A stretch of DNA of 64,000 nucleotides from Myotis daubentonii. Its lineage: Eukaryota; Chordata; Mammalia; Chiroptera; Vespertilionidae. A model generated the notes under the pieces. That model worked only from the letters and a program-made list of their open reading frames with translations. It ran no database searches and was not told where the DNA came from. Below are positions 34,686-47,274 of this stretch, piece by piece; the stretch's first letter is position 1; each line of letters starts with the position of its first letter. A program made the translations under genes and the position numbers. The stretch spans positions 52,548,093 through 52,612,092 of the forward strand of contig NC_081849.1 in NCBI RefSeq assembly GCF_963259705.1, in the 5' to 3' direction.

Positions 34686-36487
34686 TGAAAAATCCTTGAG
34701 TTGTGACTTTTTTACATAATTCATGAGTTTGTATGGATGTATAGATATGAATATACAACTTTACTCAAATGAACATAGTCAACCACAAACATTACAATTA
34801 TGCAGTTTGTTCCTATACTCAGAGTGTTTTGTTTCTATTAAAAAATACTTTTCACAACTTTAGCAGGTTTTAAACTACTCATCTTGACTTTTTTATAATC
34901 TTAGTTTTCTTTAAAATAGTTACCCCAATGAGTTCATTTTCAGTACTTTTATTTTTTTTTGGGGGGGGGGGTTATTACTTTTTTCTGGTTCACCATCAAT
35001 AGGACACCAGTCTCATTACATTGTGTTCATAGACACAACCCCCTGTTTCATAAGTTAATGTTTACCAAAGACCTGCTGACATGTAAATAACTATATGTGC
35101 AATACAGGAAAGTGAGTAAGGAAGGTTGGGTTGCTGTCTCCTCATTGGGAGACTCCATGAATACTAGTATATTCTAAGCTCTCCTGTATATTCACATTTT
35201 TCTCTTAATTCTTGTATTACCTTCTCCTCCCTAAACGGTAAAACTCTTCCAAGGTCTTATAGTGAGCTGAAATAGGACCAAAGACAGTAGATCCTGGGAG
35301 TGAATTAAATTGGGAGCTTGAAGAAAATCTTTACATGGGAAGTAGATTGACCTTAAGAAGTTTTTGTTGAATTATTTGTGTGTTTGTTTTATTCACTACC
35401 GTAAGAACTCTATGTATCTTCAATAAATTTATTAAAAGGTTTGCCATTTCTATGTGGGAAAGAGACTGAAATGAAAGGTCTGGCTAATTGTGTCCTGGTG
35501 CATTAATAAAGAGCGTACAGAACAGTATTCACTTGTCCCAGGCCGCTGAGTTGGTATGTTATTGTGTAATTTCTTTTTAAAAAAACGTATTTTAAAATTA
35601 ACTAAACATATTTTTGCATTACATCAATAATCAACACTTACTAGATTTTGCAAGCTGAGTTGTCAGATGACAATTTTGTGTTACCTATGGGAAAAATTGG
35701 CAACATTGTGTCAAAATTTAATTAGGAATTTCTCAATGGGGAATTGTATTTGATTTGAAATAATTTTTAATTGAAAATTACATTTTTGAAGAGTTTTCTT
35801 CAAGGGAATATATAGTCATCCCTTTAATTTTCTAGGATCCACTCTTCTAACTTTCAAAATTCTCTACTTACCTGGTTTATTCATTTTTATAATTACAATA
35901 CTGAAAATTTATTGGAAGCTGTCTGTTTTTACACTCCTGTGAGCTGTGTTTGTGGGTAGTTTAGAAACAGAGAATTAAATCTGCATGAAATTATCACATT
36001 TCCCTGGATATCACTGTGAAATTGGTACTTTTCCCTGAAAATTGCCATGAAATTATAAAAATTATTGCATCTTTGTCTCTGGGTATCTTGCTTAGAAACA
36101 TAAAGCAGACCAAGTCAATCTTTTTTATACTTCAGTTCCTGGTATAGGTAATTATTCATGAATCCGTTCAGTAAGCACTAGGAGAAAAATGTATATTGTT
36201 TATATAAACTATTCTTTAGAATGTGAATTTTATTCAATGTCTAAATTTAATAATCAGAGAGCCCTAACTTCTGTTTATTTTCAATGAATTCAGACTGTGC
36301 CCTACACAGATTGTCCATTTTCTGCCAGTTTCACAATTAATGGTTATCACTGTAGCCAAATAATTCATTTTATACTATGCATTATTATTAAGATTGACTA
36401 AAATGATAAATTAACTATAATGAAGGCTACTGTTTTTAATTGTCTATGGAAATGCTCTTTCAAGTATTATTTAAGATAGATAATTAC
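34686..36487. other. Unassigned DNA
   Basis: AT-rich, with a T8-G10 run near 34950-34970. No exon or recognised repeat. Confidence 0.4.

Positions 36488-36532
<45 letters not shown>
36488..36532. repeat. (AC)n microsatellite
   Basis: About 22 pure AC units. Read in the forward direction it gives a Thr-His repeat frame, which is artefactual. Confidence 0.97.
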
Positions 36533-36534
<2 letters not shown>

Positions 36535-38329
36535 TTTGAAGTTGGTACAGATCTTCAAATGTAATTTTTCCGTATCCATGCTGGGATTATACATCTCCAC
36601 ACTTTTAATGTCATGTTTGGACTTGCGTTATCCTTCTTTTAATGGTGACTATTTCTTCTCTTTTGGCACCACACTATATATACATGATTTGCCCAGTCCA
36701 ATGGAATGTGAGTAAAGGGGCTTCATGCCCTTCTAAATACATCTTTTCATTGTATGGTTCTGCCCTAGTGTTTTTCATTCTTTCACACAGCTGGCTATCC
36801 TTTCTAGACTGCCTAAGTGCTGAAATAAAGTAATACCTCTTAGGTTCTTACTCTGCCTTACCAATTTATTTAGTTAGGAAGTAGTAAAATATACTATAAA
36901 TCATTCTTAAACATTTGACATGTATCCTGTCTATTTGCATTACCCTATATATCTTCAGCTGTATTTTTATTGTGAAAAATGAATGAAAACCAGAATGAAT
37001 GATCACCTCTTCTGATAGCTGAGAGTGAAGTATCCTGTTTGGTTTTGTTTTAAGTAATTTGTTAAATACTACATTCTTGAATTAACAGTGTTTGGTTTAA
37101 TAGACCGGGCTTTTAGAAAAACGTACACTTTTTTTTTGGATGAAACTATGGAATTTGATGCCACTGATGTGCACTTTGTTTTCACAATTTAAGGTAATCT
37201 GATGTGATAATGGAATCTTGTACGTTTCTCTGTGAAATAATAAATTCTAAAACAAAGCTTTTCATGTGATTACCTTTTTTTTGGTAAAACTTACAATCTT
37301 CATAATGCAACTAAATTTACTGATTTTAATTTTAAAAAGACATTATTGAGGTTCTTTTATTCAATTTTTAATTTCTCTGATAGTCACTAATGTTCACACC
37401 GCCATTCCCAGGCCCCTCTTTCTCTTCCTCTAATTTGGAATTAATGTTTTTAAACATTTCAGTTAGACGAACAGTCAAATGCTGAAGTGAAACAATTCCT
37501 AAAAAAGCATGTTCCTTGAGAGCAGATACAGTATTTCTGTGTCTAAGTGCTCTGCTATAGGGAGAAGCATTTACACAGGTTTTGTGGGTTGTCATGTTAT
37601 TGAAATATAAGGTTTAAATTTTCCCTAGGCTTTCGCACGGCTCCCATTCCCAGCGAAGTTTAAGGTAATGTCATTTGAGACATACAGAATCATTGCTTGT
37701 TTTTGGAATGGAGATTTCCAATGAAACCCAGATTACCAAGTGTCCTAGTACCCGGATTGTGGTTTCTGATTCCAGTCCCCAGAAATGCTGCTAAGTCTCT
37801 TTGGAGAAATGCCGATTCTAGGCCTGGGTTAGGAAATGCAGAAGATGAGCCTGGAGCATCATGTTGCACTAGAAAGTAAGGAAGTGTCCACCTCCCACCC
37901 CAAATCAAAATCCACATGACCAGGGGTGTGGCAAAAGGACACAGGAATAAATTGAAAAAGCCCCCAGTGGCCAATGCTGAAATAATTTAAGCAACAAAAT
38001 AAAGTATAATTAACTAATAACTCAAATATAAAATAAATATCTATGAGTTCATACTGCCATAAATAAATGATTGAATAAATAATTGGGGAGAACAGACTAA
38101 TCTTTAATACAGAAAAATTCCAAATCATTTATGTGGATACTTAGCCCTGTAGAAGGGGAAGCATCACTCCCTATTTAGTGTGCAATATGCATTGTGCGTT
38201 GTGACTGCCTTCCAAAGAGTACAGTACAGAAAGGAGGAAAAATGAGTAACTTTATAGTGGAAATACCTAGCAAACACTATCTCAAGCCAGGTGATCAAGA
38301 TAAATATCAACAGTTAAAGGTTATATTGA
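36533..38329. other. Unassigned DNA
   Basis: No recognised repeat. A 75-codon minus-strand frame at 37368-37595 is not compositionally simple, but I cannot match it to a protein. No splice-site pairing could be argued. Confidence 0.4.
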
Positions 38330-38551
38330 GCCCTGCCCGGTGTGGCTCAGTTGGTTGGCTGTCATCCTGTGCACCACAAGGTGGCTAGTTCGATTCTCAG
38401 TCAGGGCACGTGCCCAGGTTGCTGGTTTGATTCCTGGTGGGGGTGTGTGTGCAGAAGAGCCAATCCATGTTTTGCTCTCACATCAACTCTCACTCTCTCT
38501 TCCTCTTCCTTCCTTTGTCTTTAGAAATCAACAAAAAATATTTTTAAAAAT
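38330..38551 (+). mobile_element. Ves SINE (tRNA-derived)
   Basis: Sense Ves: head 'gccctgcccggtgtggctca', B-box-like 'gttcgattctc', 'gctggtttgattcctggtgg', then a CT-rich 3' part and 'aaatcaacaaaaaatatttt'. The target duplication 'gttatattga' at 38320-38329 and 38552-38561 is perfect. Confidence 0.93.
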
Positions 38552-38561
38552 GTTATATTGA

Positions 38562-39800
38562 TAGTATGAACTCTTGATATGATGTGATGAGAATAGTCTT
38601 TATCCTTAAAGCAAATTACCACAGTCTAATTAGGGAAAAAAATCTCAGACAGACCTGTGGACATTCTACAGAATGCCTGACCAGTACTTCTCAAAAACTA
38701 TCAAGCTGATCAAAATAGAACAAAACAAAAAATATCTGAAACAGCATCACAGTTAAGGGCTTGTCCTAGATGGTATTCTGGAACAGAAAAATAACATTAG
38801 GTAAAAACTGAGCAACTATGTGTACTATCTAAACATTGGTTAATTGTATCACTATTTGTTCGCTAACTACAACAATTAAATCATACTATGAAAGATGTTA
38901 ATAATAGGTGTAACTGGGTGTGGGATGTTTAGTAACTGTACTACCTTTGAAGTAATTTCATAAATCAACTATTCTGAAATAACAAAAGTTTATTTAAAAT
39001 ATCTAATGATTTATTTATTCAGATTAGGAGTTCCACCAGGAAATCCTGAAATATTAAGCTCTCTTGCTTTTTGCCCAAAAGTGATAAAATTGCAACATAA
39101 ATATATTTTCTATAGTAAATTAGAGAGAGATTTTGGTGAATTCATTTGAATACAGACATTAAATATACCCTTGACTATATATTCACATGTATATTCACAC
39201 TCAAATGAATGACTCTTTTCCATATATTGATGTTTTAATGGTATAACTCATATATGAGGGAAATTTGCCTTCAACAGAAATTACCCAATGGGGCTGGTCT
39301 AGCTGACTTCGAGTTCTGACTTTTCTTTTTCACTAATCCATGTATGTCCCTACAGTGTCATTTGTTGCATCACAGAGAAAAGGCTAATATTTAGTTAAAG
39401 ACACTTAAGTAATTGTACTTCCTTCTGAAAGAATTGTATTTTGTTGTTCTTTTTTTTCATTTCTTGGAAGGTACAATAAAAAGATCCATTAAAATATAAA
39501 TCATGCAATATTGGTAACTTAGATCCTCCTGATATGGGGATATTTATTCCATGAGGATAAGCCTTTAACTATATCTATCTCTAAAACTAAGTCCAACCCT
39601 CATCTTAGTACAAAGCAAATAGCATATTTATTGTTACATGCACAACTGGACCAGGATTCCTCATGACAAGCTCAGGACTAGGATGACTGTAGAGGAGTTA
39701 GGACTGAAGCGTCGTCGCCAGTTAATCTTCATGCCTCTCAGTTGTCATTTTTGTCCCCCACCAATTTTTCACCTTACCTGTTAGGCTACTGTTGTTTTCC
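38562..39800. other. Unassigned DNA
   Basis: AT-rich without recognised elements or exons. Confidence 0.4.
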
Positions 39801-39804
39801 AAGT

Positions 39805-40015
39805 CAAAAAGCTATACTTATTTTCTTTTTTATCTTTATTGTTGACACTATTGCAGATGTTCCTCATTGCTCCCATCCACCCAGTTCCTGCCCCACCCTA
39901 GGCCTTCACCACACTATTATCTGTGTCCATGGATTATGCATATATACATATAAGTTTTTTGGTTTCTCGTACTTTCTTTTCTTATTAATGTCCTCTCATC
40001 CCTAAGCGTTTCATC
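39805..40015 (-). mobile_element. L1 3' UTR relic, antisense
   Basis: 'tatctttattgttgacact' then 'attgcagatgttcctcattg', a C-rich 'cccagttcctgccccaccc' and 'tatgcatatatacatataag' are inverted bat-type L1 3' UTR text. The 87-codon frame across it is incidental. Confidence 0.55.
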
Positions 40016-40784
40016 TGCATCCTGCAGAACCGTCACCGACCCTGGTGGGTCACAGACCTCTGATTGTGGCATTCTGCTCAGGGTCATTTATATAAATAGG
40101 ATCAGACAGTATTTGGCAAGGCACGTCAGAAACTTATTTCTTGGCCAAGGAATGGAGAAGGATCATCGATTGCCTAATGATTCTTTCTACCCATTTCTGG
40201 GGAATTAGCAAAATATTCAAGTGTCTGGGGAAGTAGGTGGGCACAGGGAAGGGTGAAAAGTTTCTTAGATTTCTAAGGGAGCATTACAGTTTTCAAACAT
40301 GCACGGACCATGCCTACCCATGCTTCGCTTGTCTCAGTTTAATGTTAAAAAAGTGCACGTAATTTGTGGTGTGTTAATGAAGAAAAGTTCATCAAGAGGT
40401 TGTTTGGGAAGGGGTGTCAGGTGTCATTTTGAAACTTTCTGGTGCAAACCAGTTTTTTAGTGGGGGTCCTTAGGTTCCTTCTTTGATTCTTGCCGACAGG
40501 CTTAGCTAGCCTTGGCATTTCCGCGTTTTCTTCATTAGTTCATCCTGCTTTTGTCAGGAGATGTGTGGGAGAGAATACAAGAAACTTAGAAGTTTAATGA
40601 TTAACTGAATGATGTGGTGGTAGCACAACCAGTGACAGAGCCTCTCTTTCAATTAAGAATAATTTTCCAGCTTCTCTAAGTTAATATAGACAACTTCCTT
40701 CATTCTCATCTTCATTGAATTTTCATGTCCCCGGGACACCATTTTCCCTGCATATCTTTTACATAGTCATTTCATATGTCTATA
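40016..40784. other. Unassigned DNA
   Basis: No recognised repeat or exon. Confidence 0.4.
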
Positions 40785-41009
40785 CTAGAGGCCCAGTGCA
40801 TGAATTCATGCACAGGTGGGGTCTGGCAGGTCCCGGTGGGGAGGGGAAGGGCCATGGATGGTTGGCCAGCTGGCCCCGCCCACAATCAGGGTCGGGGGCC
40901 AGTTGGGGATGGGCTAGCCAGGGGGAGGGGCTGCAGGAGATTGCAGGGGGGCTGAATTGGCTGGTTGGCCACTGGAGCAACTGGTCATTCTGCCATTCTG
41001 GTCGCTGGG

Positions 41010-41013
<4 letters not shown>
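40785..41013 (-). mobile_element. Non-autonomous Helitron (HeliBat), 5' end lost in TA tract
   Basis: Inverted 3' end 'ctagaggcccagtgcatgaa' with its palindrome, preceded by A, then a GC-rich body. The expected 5' end ('ttttattatatagga') is replaced after 'gggcttttatat' by the TA microsatellite. About 229 bp remain. Confidence 0.88.

Positions 41014-41101
<88 letters not shown>
41014..41101. repeat. (TA)n microsatellite between two HeliBats
   Basis: About 44 uninterrupted TA units joining two Helitrons. It likely grew from the TATATA at the 5' end of the left element. Forward frames give Tyr-Ile repeats, which are artefacts. Confidence 0.97.
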
Positions 41102-41102
<1 letters not shown>

Positions 41103-41482
41103 TAGAGGCCTAGCGCACGAAATTCGTGCGCAGGTATGGTCCCTAGTCCTGGCCTGCACTCAGGGCCATCTTCCCCAGCTGCCTGAAGTCGGCCCTGCTC
41201 CCCGCCACCACCCACCCCCGGTTCCCCATTCGCCATCAGGCGATCAGAGCCTGATGGCCAGGGGGAGAGAGACCGAGAGGTCGGCCATTCTGCCTGCCCC
41301 CCAGCCCCGCCCCCTGCCACCACTCACCCCAACTCCCTGTTTGCCATTGGGTGATTTGAGCCTGCTGGCCAGGGAAAGGGAACGAGAGGTGGTCAGTGTG
41401 CCTCATAGTGACTGGTCCAGCAGTCATTCTGGTTTTTCTGCCATTAGGGTCAATTTGCATATTACCCTTTTATTATCTAGGA
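41102..41482 (-). mobile_element. Non-autonomous Helitron (HeliBat)
   Basis: Complete reverse copy: 'ctagaggcctagcgcacgaa' with the near-perfect palindrome GCGCACGAAATTCGTGCGC, a GC-rich middle with two related blocks, 'gtcaatttgcatattaccc' and end 'ttttattatctagga' followed by T. It begins right after the TA tract. Confidence 0.93.
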
Positions 41483-41734
41483 TATAGATGGCATTTGTCC
41501 CCAAAGGTTGGAAATGAAGTCATTTACATTTTTTCCTAAAATTAAGAATGAATAATTTGAAAGATGATGAGTAAAAAAATCTAATGTTAATATGCTTTGT
41601 AGTCCTTTTTTTCTTCTTTTCATCCTTCCTTTCTTCTTTCTACTGTCAATTAAAGAATAGGTTCGGCATTTTCTATGTAGGAGGTGCCCAAGTTCTAAGT
41701 GCAGCAGACTCCCTGTGTTGATGAATTTACATTT

Positions 41735-41925
41735 GTATCAGTTTTCTATTGCTGTGCAACAACTTGCAGGCTTAGTACAACACACGTTTATTACCCCACG
41801 AAGTCTGTGAGCTAGGAACCTGAGCATAGTTTAAGCCCTGCCCATACTCAAGAGAAGGGAATTACAAAGCATGAGTACCAGGAAGTGGGGGTAATGGAGG
41901 GCCATCTTTGAAATCTGCCTACCAC
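41735..41925 (-). mobile_element. Possible ancient LTR relic
   Basis: 'tatcagttttctattgctg' with 'gtgcaacaacttgcagg' and later 'ggccatctttgaaatctgcc' looks like a common ancient mammalian LTR in reverse. I do not assign the family. Confidence 0.4.
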
Positions 41926-41939
41926 ACACTCCAGCGGGG

Positions 41940-42112
41940 AACCTCTCACCCTAACTTCTCTCTGGGCACCACCTACTCTGCCCTGAGGCCTTTGCAGGCA
42001 TCTCCCTCTGCTCCAAATGTGCTTCTACAGCTGCCTCTTCGGTCTTGGCAGGGCATTTCCTCATCTTCAAGATACAGATCAGGGTCCTCTCTCTGGCAAT
42101 GTGATTCTTAAC
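41940..42112 (+). mobile_element. L2 LINE relic, sense strand
   Basis: 'gccctgaggcctttgcaggc' followed by 'ccctctgctccaaatgtgc' and 'gggcatttcctcatcttcaa' is L2 3' text. Confidence 0.5.
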
Positions 42113-42791
42113 TTTTATTTAAAAATTCACACCAAATAAGAGAGATCACTTTAAAAAATATTTTTATAATCACGGAATGCTGGAACTGGGAAACCTAAGA
42201 AAGCATCTAGCTTTTTATAGGCACTGAGTAGGTGAATGTACTTTCCCAGGGTTACATAACAGTCAAACAAGAAATAAGTCCCTTTGTCCTGAAATCTTCC
42301 TGCCAGTCTTACTGCTTTTCAAAAGCTAACTGATATTCTGTTTGGGATTATTAAACTCATCAAGTGACTGTTTTAATTACAGTAATGGCTTTGTTTTCCC
42401 CTGAATAGCAGACCTATCTGGATAAATGTTACTGGATATTTCAACGTGAAGTTCTATGTTATATTTCCATAGAGTCAGGTCGATAAGCAGAGACTTTTTC
42501 CCGTAAATGACCCAGAGATAATTTTATAAAGGGGAAATTGACCATTTTAGGTTATTCAATGTATAAAATATGCTAAATTTACAGAAATAACTTTGTGAGA
42601 TATGGCACAAGTTTAAAATTAATTAAGTCACACACTGAATGAAGAGACCAGTTTCAGTTAAGTATGTTTACCTTATCCAATATTGGTTGCTGGGGTCCCA
42701 CCCCAGCAGGTCCACGGGTCCCCAAAGGTGTGGACGGAGTCAGCGAAGAAGGAATGACACAGAGGCAGCATTCAGTTGATCAGCATGGTTG

Positions 42792-43055
42792 GGTTCTCTT
42801 GCCTGGTTCTATTGCCAGGTTCTGTAGGTTCTCTAGCCAGGTTCTGTCACCAGGTTCTAGTCAGGTTCTCTTGCCATGTTCTATCCAGGTTCTGTAGCCA
42901 GGTTCTGTCTCTAGGTTCTTCAGCCAGGTTCTCTTGCTAGGTTCTGTCTCTAGGTTCTGTGGCCAGTTTCTGTCCAGGATCTTTTGCCATGTTCTCTCCA
43001 GCGAAGTTCTTCTCCAGGTTCTGTGTCTAGGTTCTGTGTCTAGGTTCTGTGTCCT
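42792..43055. repeat. 13-bp minisatellite (GGTTCTnnngcca) inside the LTR
   Basis: About 21 units of 9-15 bp, mostly 13 bp, each starting ggttct with common endings 'cttgcca', 'gtgtcta' or 'gtagcca'. The last three units, ggttctgtgtcta/t, are the most alike. It lies between the TATA motif and the 3' end of the LTR, that is within R/U5. Confidence 0.9.
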
Positions 43056-43069
43056 GTTGTCTTGTTACA

Positions 43070-43081
43070 TCTGTATTTATA
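43070..43081 (-). promoter_or_regulatory. TATA box of the solo LTR
   Basis: The complement of 'ctgtatttatacc' reads 'ggtataaatacag', a good TATA box at the expected place roughly two fifths of the way into the LTR. This supports a minus-strand orientation. Confidence 0.6.
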
Positions 43082-43482
43082 CCAGTTGATTCCAATCCTA
43101 TCAATCTCTATTCCAAAGGTTAGGGCGTTTCTTATCTCCATTCCAGGGAGTAAAGATTATGTAGCTTAAGCATGATTGTTTGTAGTTAAAGTGATTAATT
43201 ACCCGCCTGGCACTTAGTTAAGGGGTTTTATTCCCTCCCTAACTTCAGGGGAAAATCCCTACCTGGGGAAACAACCTTTCTCAGAGAGGTGACCTTGGTT
43301 AAAACACATAGTGCCAAGAAGGTGGCAAACATATTAAGAACAGTATGCCATATATGCCAGGTCCCTTGAAACAGCAAGGATGGACCGGCTCCCGGCAATT
43401 GGTTAATGCAAAATTTAAGATATACATTGCTTGGAGACTTCATGCAAGTATGTATACATATATATGAAATTTATGAAAGCAT

Positions 43483-43514
<32 letters not shown>
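43483..43514. repeat. (AC)n microsatellite
   Basis: About 16 AC units. Confidence 0.95.
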
Positions 43515-43516
<2 letters not shown>

Positions 43517-46500
43517 CATTTAAAAGCACATTTAGAAAATAATTGAAGACAGTGAACTAAGCCTCTTATCCAATAACCCATCAGTAACTGACACAGAAAA
43601 GGAACTTGAGCTAATAAACACACTTAGCTTCCAGAGTTTGAAGGTCCAAGTGACATAACCAGGTGGTGCAGAAAGATGTTGAAATCTGCATCTATAAATA
43701 AAATGACAAACACCAGTTGCTCTGCGTGATTTGTGATCATAAAATGAATGCAGGAGCATAGTTGCCTGCCTGATTGTAGGATTTTATTGAAAGAATGGGA
43801 ATTTTAGTACCCAGTTTTCTCTCTTGAGCACTAATTTATAATGGGATCACATTCATGTTACCCAAGTGCAGTTGATCAAAACAAATAAAACTGTGTATTT
43901 CTTGAATGGCCATAATGATCAGTTACTATGAAATGAAGAAATTATTTCAAAACTGATCTTTGACTGCATGCAATCAGATTAATTGTTGAACTATCTTCTT
44001 GCTTTGAATTTCCTTTTCAGTAAAATAGGGAGCCATTTGTGCTAACACTAGGCAGTTAAGGTGGGTAAAGGGAACTCAAGTGGCTCCACAAACTCGAGCA
44101 AGCACTCCACGAAGCACAGCCCATTTTCTGTTGCGTCAGCCATTGTTGTGACTCTACTTAATCCATAAGTGGAATGATTTGAATTATGATGGGAAAATGT
44201 CATGGCTCATGGGAGACTGTGATCATGATAATGAGCCAAGACGTGTAGGCTATCTGTGCAGGCTGCCTGATTTGTCCTGATGGGCTTGCTCCTCTGTGCC
44301 TGGAGGGTTAGCATTAGTATTTGACAGCATCACCATTAAACCTCACTTTGTAAAGAGGTAGGCCTTGGAAAACCAGCCCCCGTGCTTCTGTGATGTGTGA
44401 CAGTAAGGAACTCCTACCGTCTCTGGAGATGCCAGGGACCCCACTTAAAACTTGTGCTCCTGAAAACAGTCAAACCAGAAGTCACAAACATTTCCACTTG
44501 GAAATAAGATTTAAAAAAAGAAAAGAAAAGAAAAGAAAAAGGTGCCGTTATTAAACTCAGCATGGGAGAGAATCTGAACCAGGATCTTCATCAATCAGAT
44601 TAACTACTTTTCTAGATGAGAACAGACGAGGCACAGTATGAGGCTGAGCAGATATTTATCAAAAGCCATATTAATAACCACATTCAGCTTTTTCCTGACA
44701 GTTTCATCTGAGGTTCCATGTTTAACATTTGAGTATCATATGTTTTTGTCAGGATGAGGCTGCTAAGAGCATCAATTAATTAATTCCTTTGAAGTTCCGT
44801 TCAGAAGGTAATAAAGTAACTGTCCCTAAGGCCACAACCAGTAATGGTAAGCAACATTCTGGAGCTAGATAATTTGTCACTTCAGAGAGAAATTAAGAGC
44901 AAGATGTCTTTTTGGCTCACCTAAGAATCAATTTAGGTACATTTTTGCAAAGCGACAACAAGGTATCTATGCATTTATCTATGCATAGACACAAATACAT
45001 ATTCAGTGAGAATAATTGGCCACCTAACTAAGATATTCCTCATTTACATGCTAGTGTACAGTGTAGCGCAAGCGTGCGTGCGCAAACCTACATGCGCACA
45101 CACGCACACACACACACACACAGAATGGCCTCTTTAATTTGCTTTATCTAAATGGGCTGTAAATAGGCCAAAATTAAACTTGGAAAAATAATGAGACTTT
45201 CATATTAAGATTATCAACTGCACTTTAGTGCTTGAGAAAATTTAATTTGGTGGGTTAAAAAAAAAATCTCAGCTTGTGGAAATTAACATTTCAAGTAACA
45301 CAACTCAGAATGTAGAAGGAATGTGTATCTTGTCTCAGCCAGATGTAGGCTACATATATTCAGCGACATATCCTGCCATCTCCACTTTATGCAGGGCACA
45401 TCAAAGGCATGGCTAATGTCATTTTCATTGCAACGATGTAATATCAGCCATTGGCAATCAACCAAACCATGGTAATCTCAGAGAGACTTTGTGTATGTAA
45501 AGTGTCAAGCCCAAGCGGGAAATAAAAATAGGGCAGGTTTGTGTTGATGAGGGTTCATCACACATGGGATATGTTTTCCATCTAGACTCTAGAGGCATAT
45601 TTTCCATGAATAATTTAGAATGAGCTCACTCTCTGTTACTTGAAGCTTCACATTACCCTGTCTCCTCACTGCGATCCAACCTTATGACAAAAATCTGTTT
45701 CATAAAATACTGGATGAGATGAGCCACTTTGTAAAACACTCAGACTGACAAACACAGATTCTAATGGGCAGTGGTGTGACATAGGGGAGCGGAAGCCAGT
45801 CTGGGAGTTAGGAGGCCAGCTTAGGCAATGTAAGTAAAGTGCCTTCTCCCTCTGTTCTCCTATTCCTGACAAGGCTCAATTACTGCACATCTGCAGTGCA
45901 GGCTTGGATTGTAACCTTCTTGCTTTGTGATGTGGGTCTCTATTTTGCTTCCCTTCTCTTTCATTCCCTATTCCAATTCCAAGGTAATTAGTTTTTTTTT
46001 CCTTCTAATCGATTGGACAAAAACATAGGACACATTGATGCTTAATCAATTTATACTCAATCTTCAGGGTCGGAGTATAAGCAGTTTTGTGGTCTCATTA
46101 CCCTTTTTTGTCAACTGGGATTTCACAGGTCCTTGAACTGTTACTCTCTTTATGGAAGACTGGCATCAAAGTTCTCCAGATACGGGCCAGGGGCTGATGA
46201 TAACACATTGCTGCGGAACAAATGACAAGTTTAAACATTAGCAATAGCCATAGGAGTTTGAGTCATTAAACAGAGCCTTGCAAACCTCAGTGTTCAGAAG
46301 TTTTCTGAATTACTCCTTCAAAACATCTTAATAATGTTATCCAATTGCTTTGTACTTTTAAAGTGGATTCACAAGTGGCATCTAATTTCCGTCTCACAAT
46401 AAACCAAGATTGACAATTTTTGAACAAATGAAGGGAGGAAGTTGGAAGGTGGGTCTGGAGAGAGGCTGTCTGGACCATCTGTAAATGGCACAGTTAATCT

Positions 46501-47270
46501 TTTTTGAATTATTGAGCCACAGCACCTGTGATGACAATATGAGTAGAAAAGAGAATGAATCATGAGAAAAGATCAGTGAGGGAGGGAAAGAAGGTGAGGT
46601 TCTCCACCTAACAGTGGGACTTTCCAAAACATAAGACTTTAGAATACGAAAATACCTCATTTTAATTATATGCGTGATTGACACCAACTAATTCTGCCTT
46701 TCCCCACCTCCCTTCTCCTTCTTGTGGTCTGTTTTACTAAATTACTATCTTGAGATTCTGTTATAAATATTTAGCTTATGGTAACTGGAGTTGTTATATG
46801 TCTTTTACTGCCTTGATTTTGCCTTTTTTTTAAAGTTACATTCAAAACATGTCTTGTCATGGGCTTCATGCATTTATTTCCTTTAAAATTATTTCTCTTT
46901 TAATCTTATTTATCCTTATGGTTTATTCTATTTTTCTTAACTCCTAAAACATTAATAAGGCTTAAAGTTATTATCTATAATTAAGAAAATAAGAGAAATT
47001 TATTTCAGATTTATTCACTCAATACTTAATAGGTACTAGGCATTATCTATTAATAATATATAAACTAGGTTCAATTTAGAACCATCTCTTAAGACGTTTG
47101 TACTGGTCTGTGTGAGGTTGAATTTTTTTTCTGATGGATTTACCATTTGCACTAATTTAGTTGATTTTGTTTATGTCTGATGCCAATTTTTCCTTGAGGT
47201 GTTTGTTTTTCTCATATTAATTTTTAAAAGAACCCTATAAATTATGTATATTAATACAAATGTTAAATCT
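43515..47270. other. Repeat-poor unassigned DNA
   Basis: Almost 3.8 kb without a recognised mobile element apart from short simple repeats (AAAAG at 44518-44540, alternating GC/AC at 45055-45122). No frame of convincing coding character. The lack of insertions in an otherwise heavily invaded window is notable. Confidence 0.5.
45055..45122. repeat. Alternating purine-pyrimidine tract
   Basis: 'gcaagcgtgcgtgcgc' through 'catgcgcacacacgcac' to an (AC)n end. Long alternation of this type can form left-handed DNA in vitro. Confidence 0.85.
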
Positions 47271-47274
47271 TTGC

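Larger units (their letters stand above)
42688..43397 (-). mobile_element. Solo LTR of a class II (ERV2-like) endogenous retrovirus
   Basis: On the plus strand it begins TG ('tgctggggtcccaccccagc') and ends CA ('cggctcccggca'), so it is bounded by TG...CA in either direction. It is flanked by a perfect 6-bp duplication, attggt (42682-42687 and 43398-43403), the length typical of class II elements. In the minus direction a TATA motif (tataaatac) precedes a 13-bp minisatellite. No internal retroviral genes adjoin, so this is the product of LTR-LTR recombination. Direction is inferred from the TATA motif position. Confidence 0.82.

Noticed and set aside
37368..37595. A 75-codon minus-strand frame as a possible exon
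   Set aside because: It is not simple sequence, but I see no homologue, no neighbouring exon and no supported splice sites.
40715..41487. Frames of 132 and 176 codons with Tyr-Ile repeats
   Set aside because: They run through a TA microsatellite between two Helitrons. The repeats are translation of simple sequence.
42792..43055. CRISPR-like array from regular short repeats
   Set aside because: Units are about 13 bp without unique spacers, inside an LTR in a mammalian genome. It is a minisatellite.
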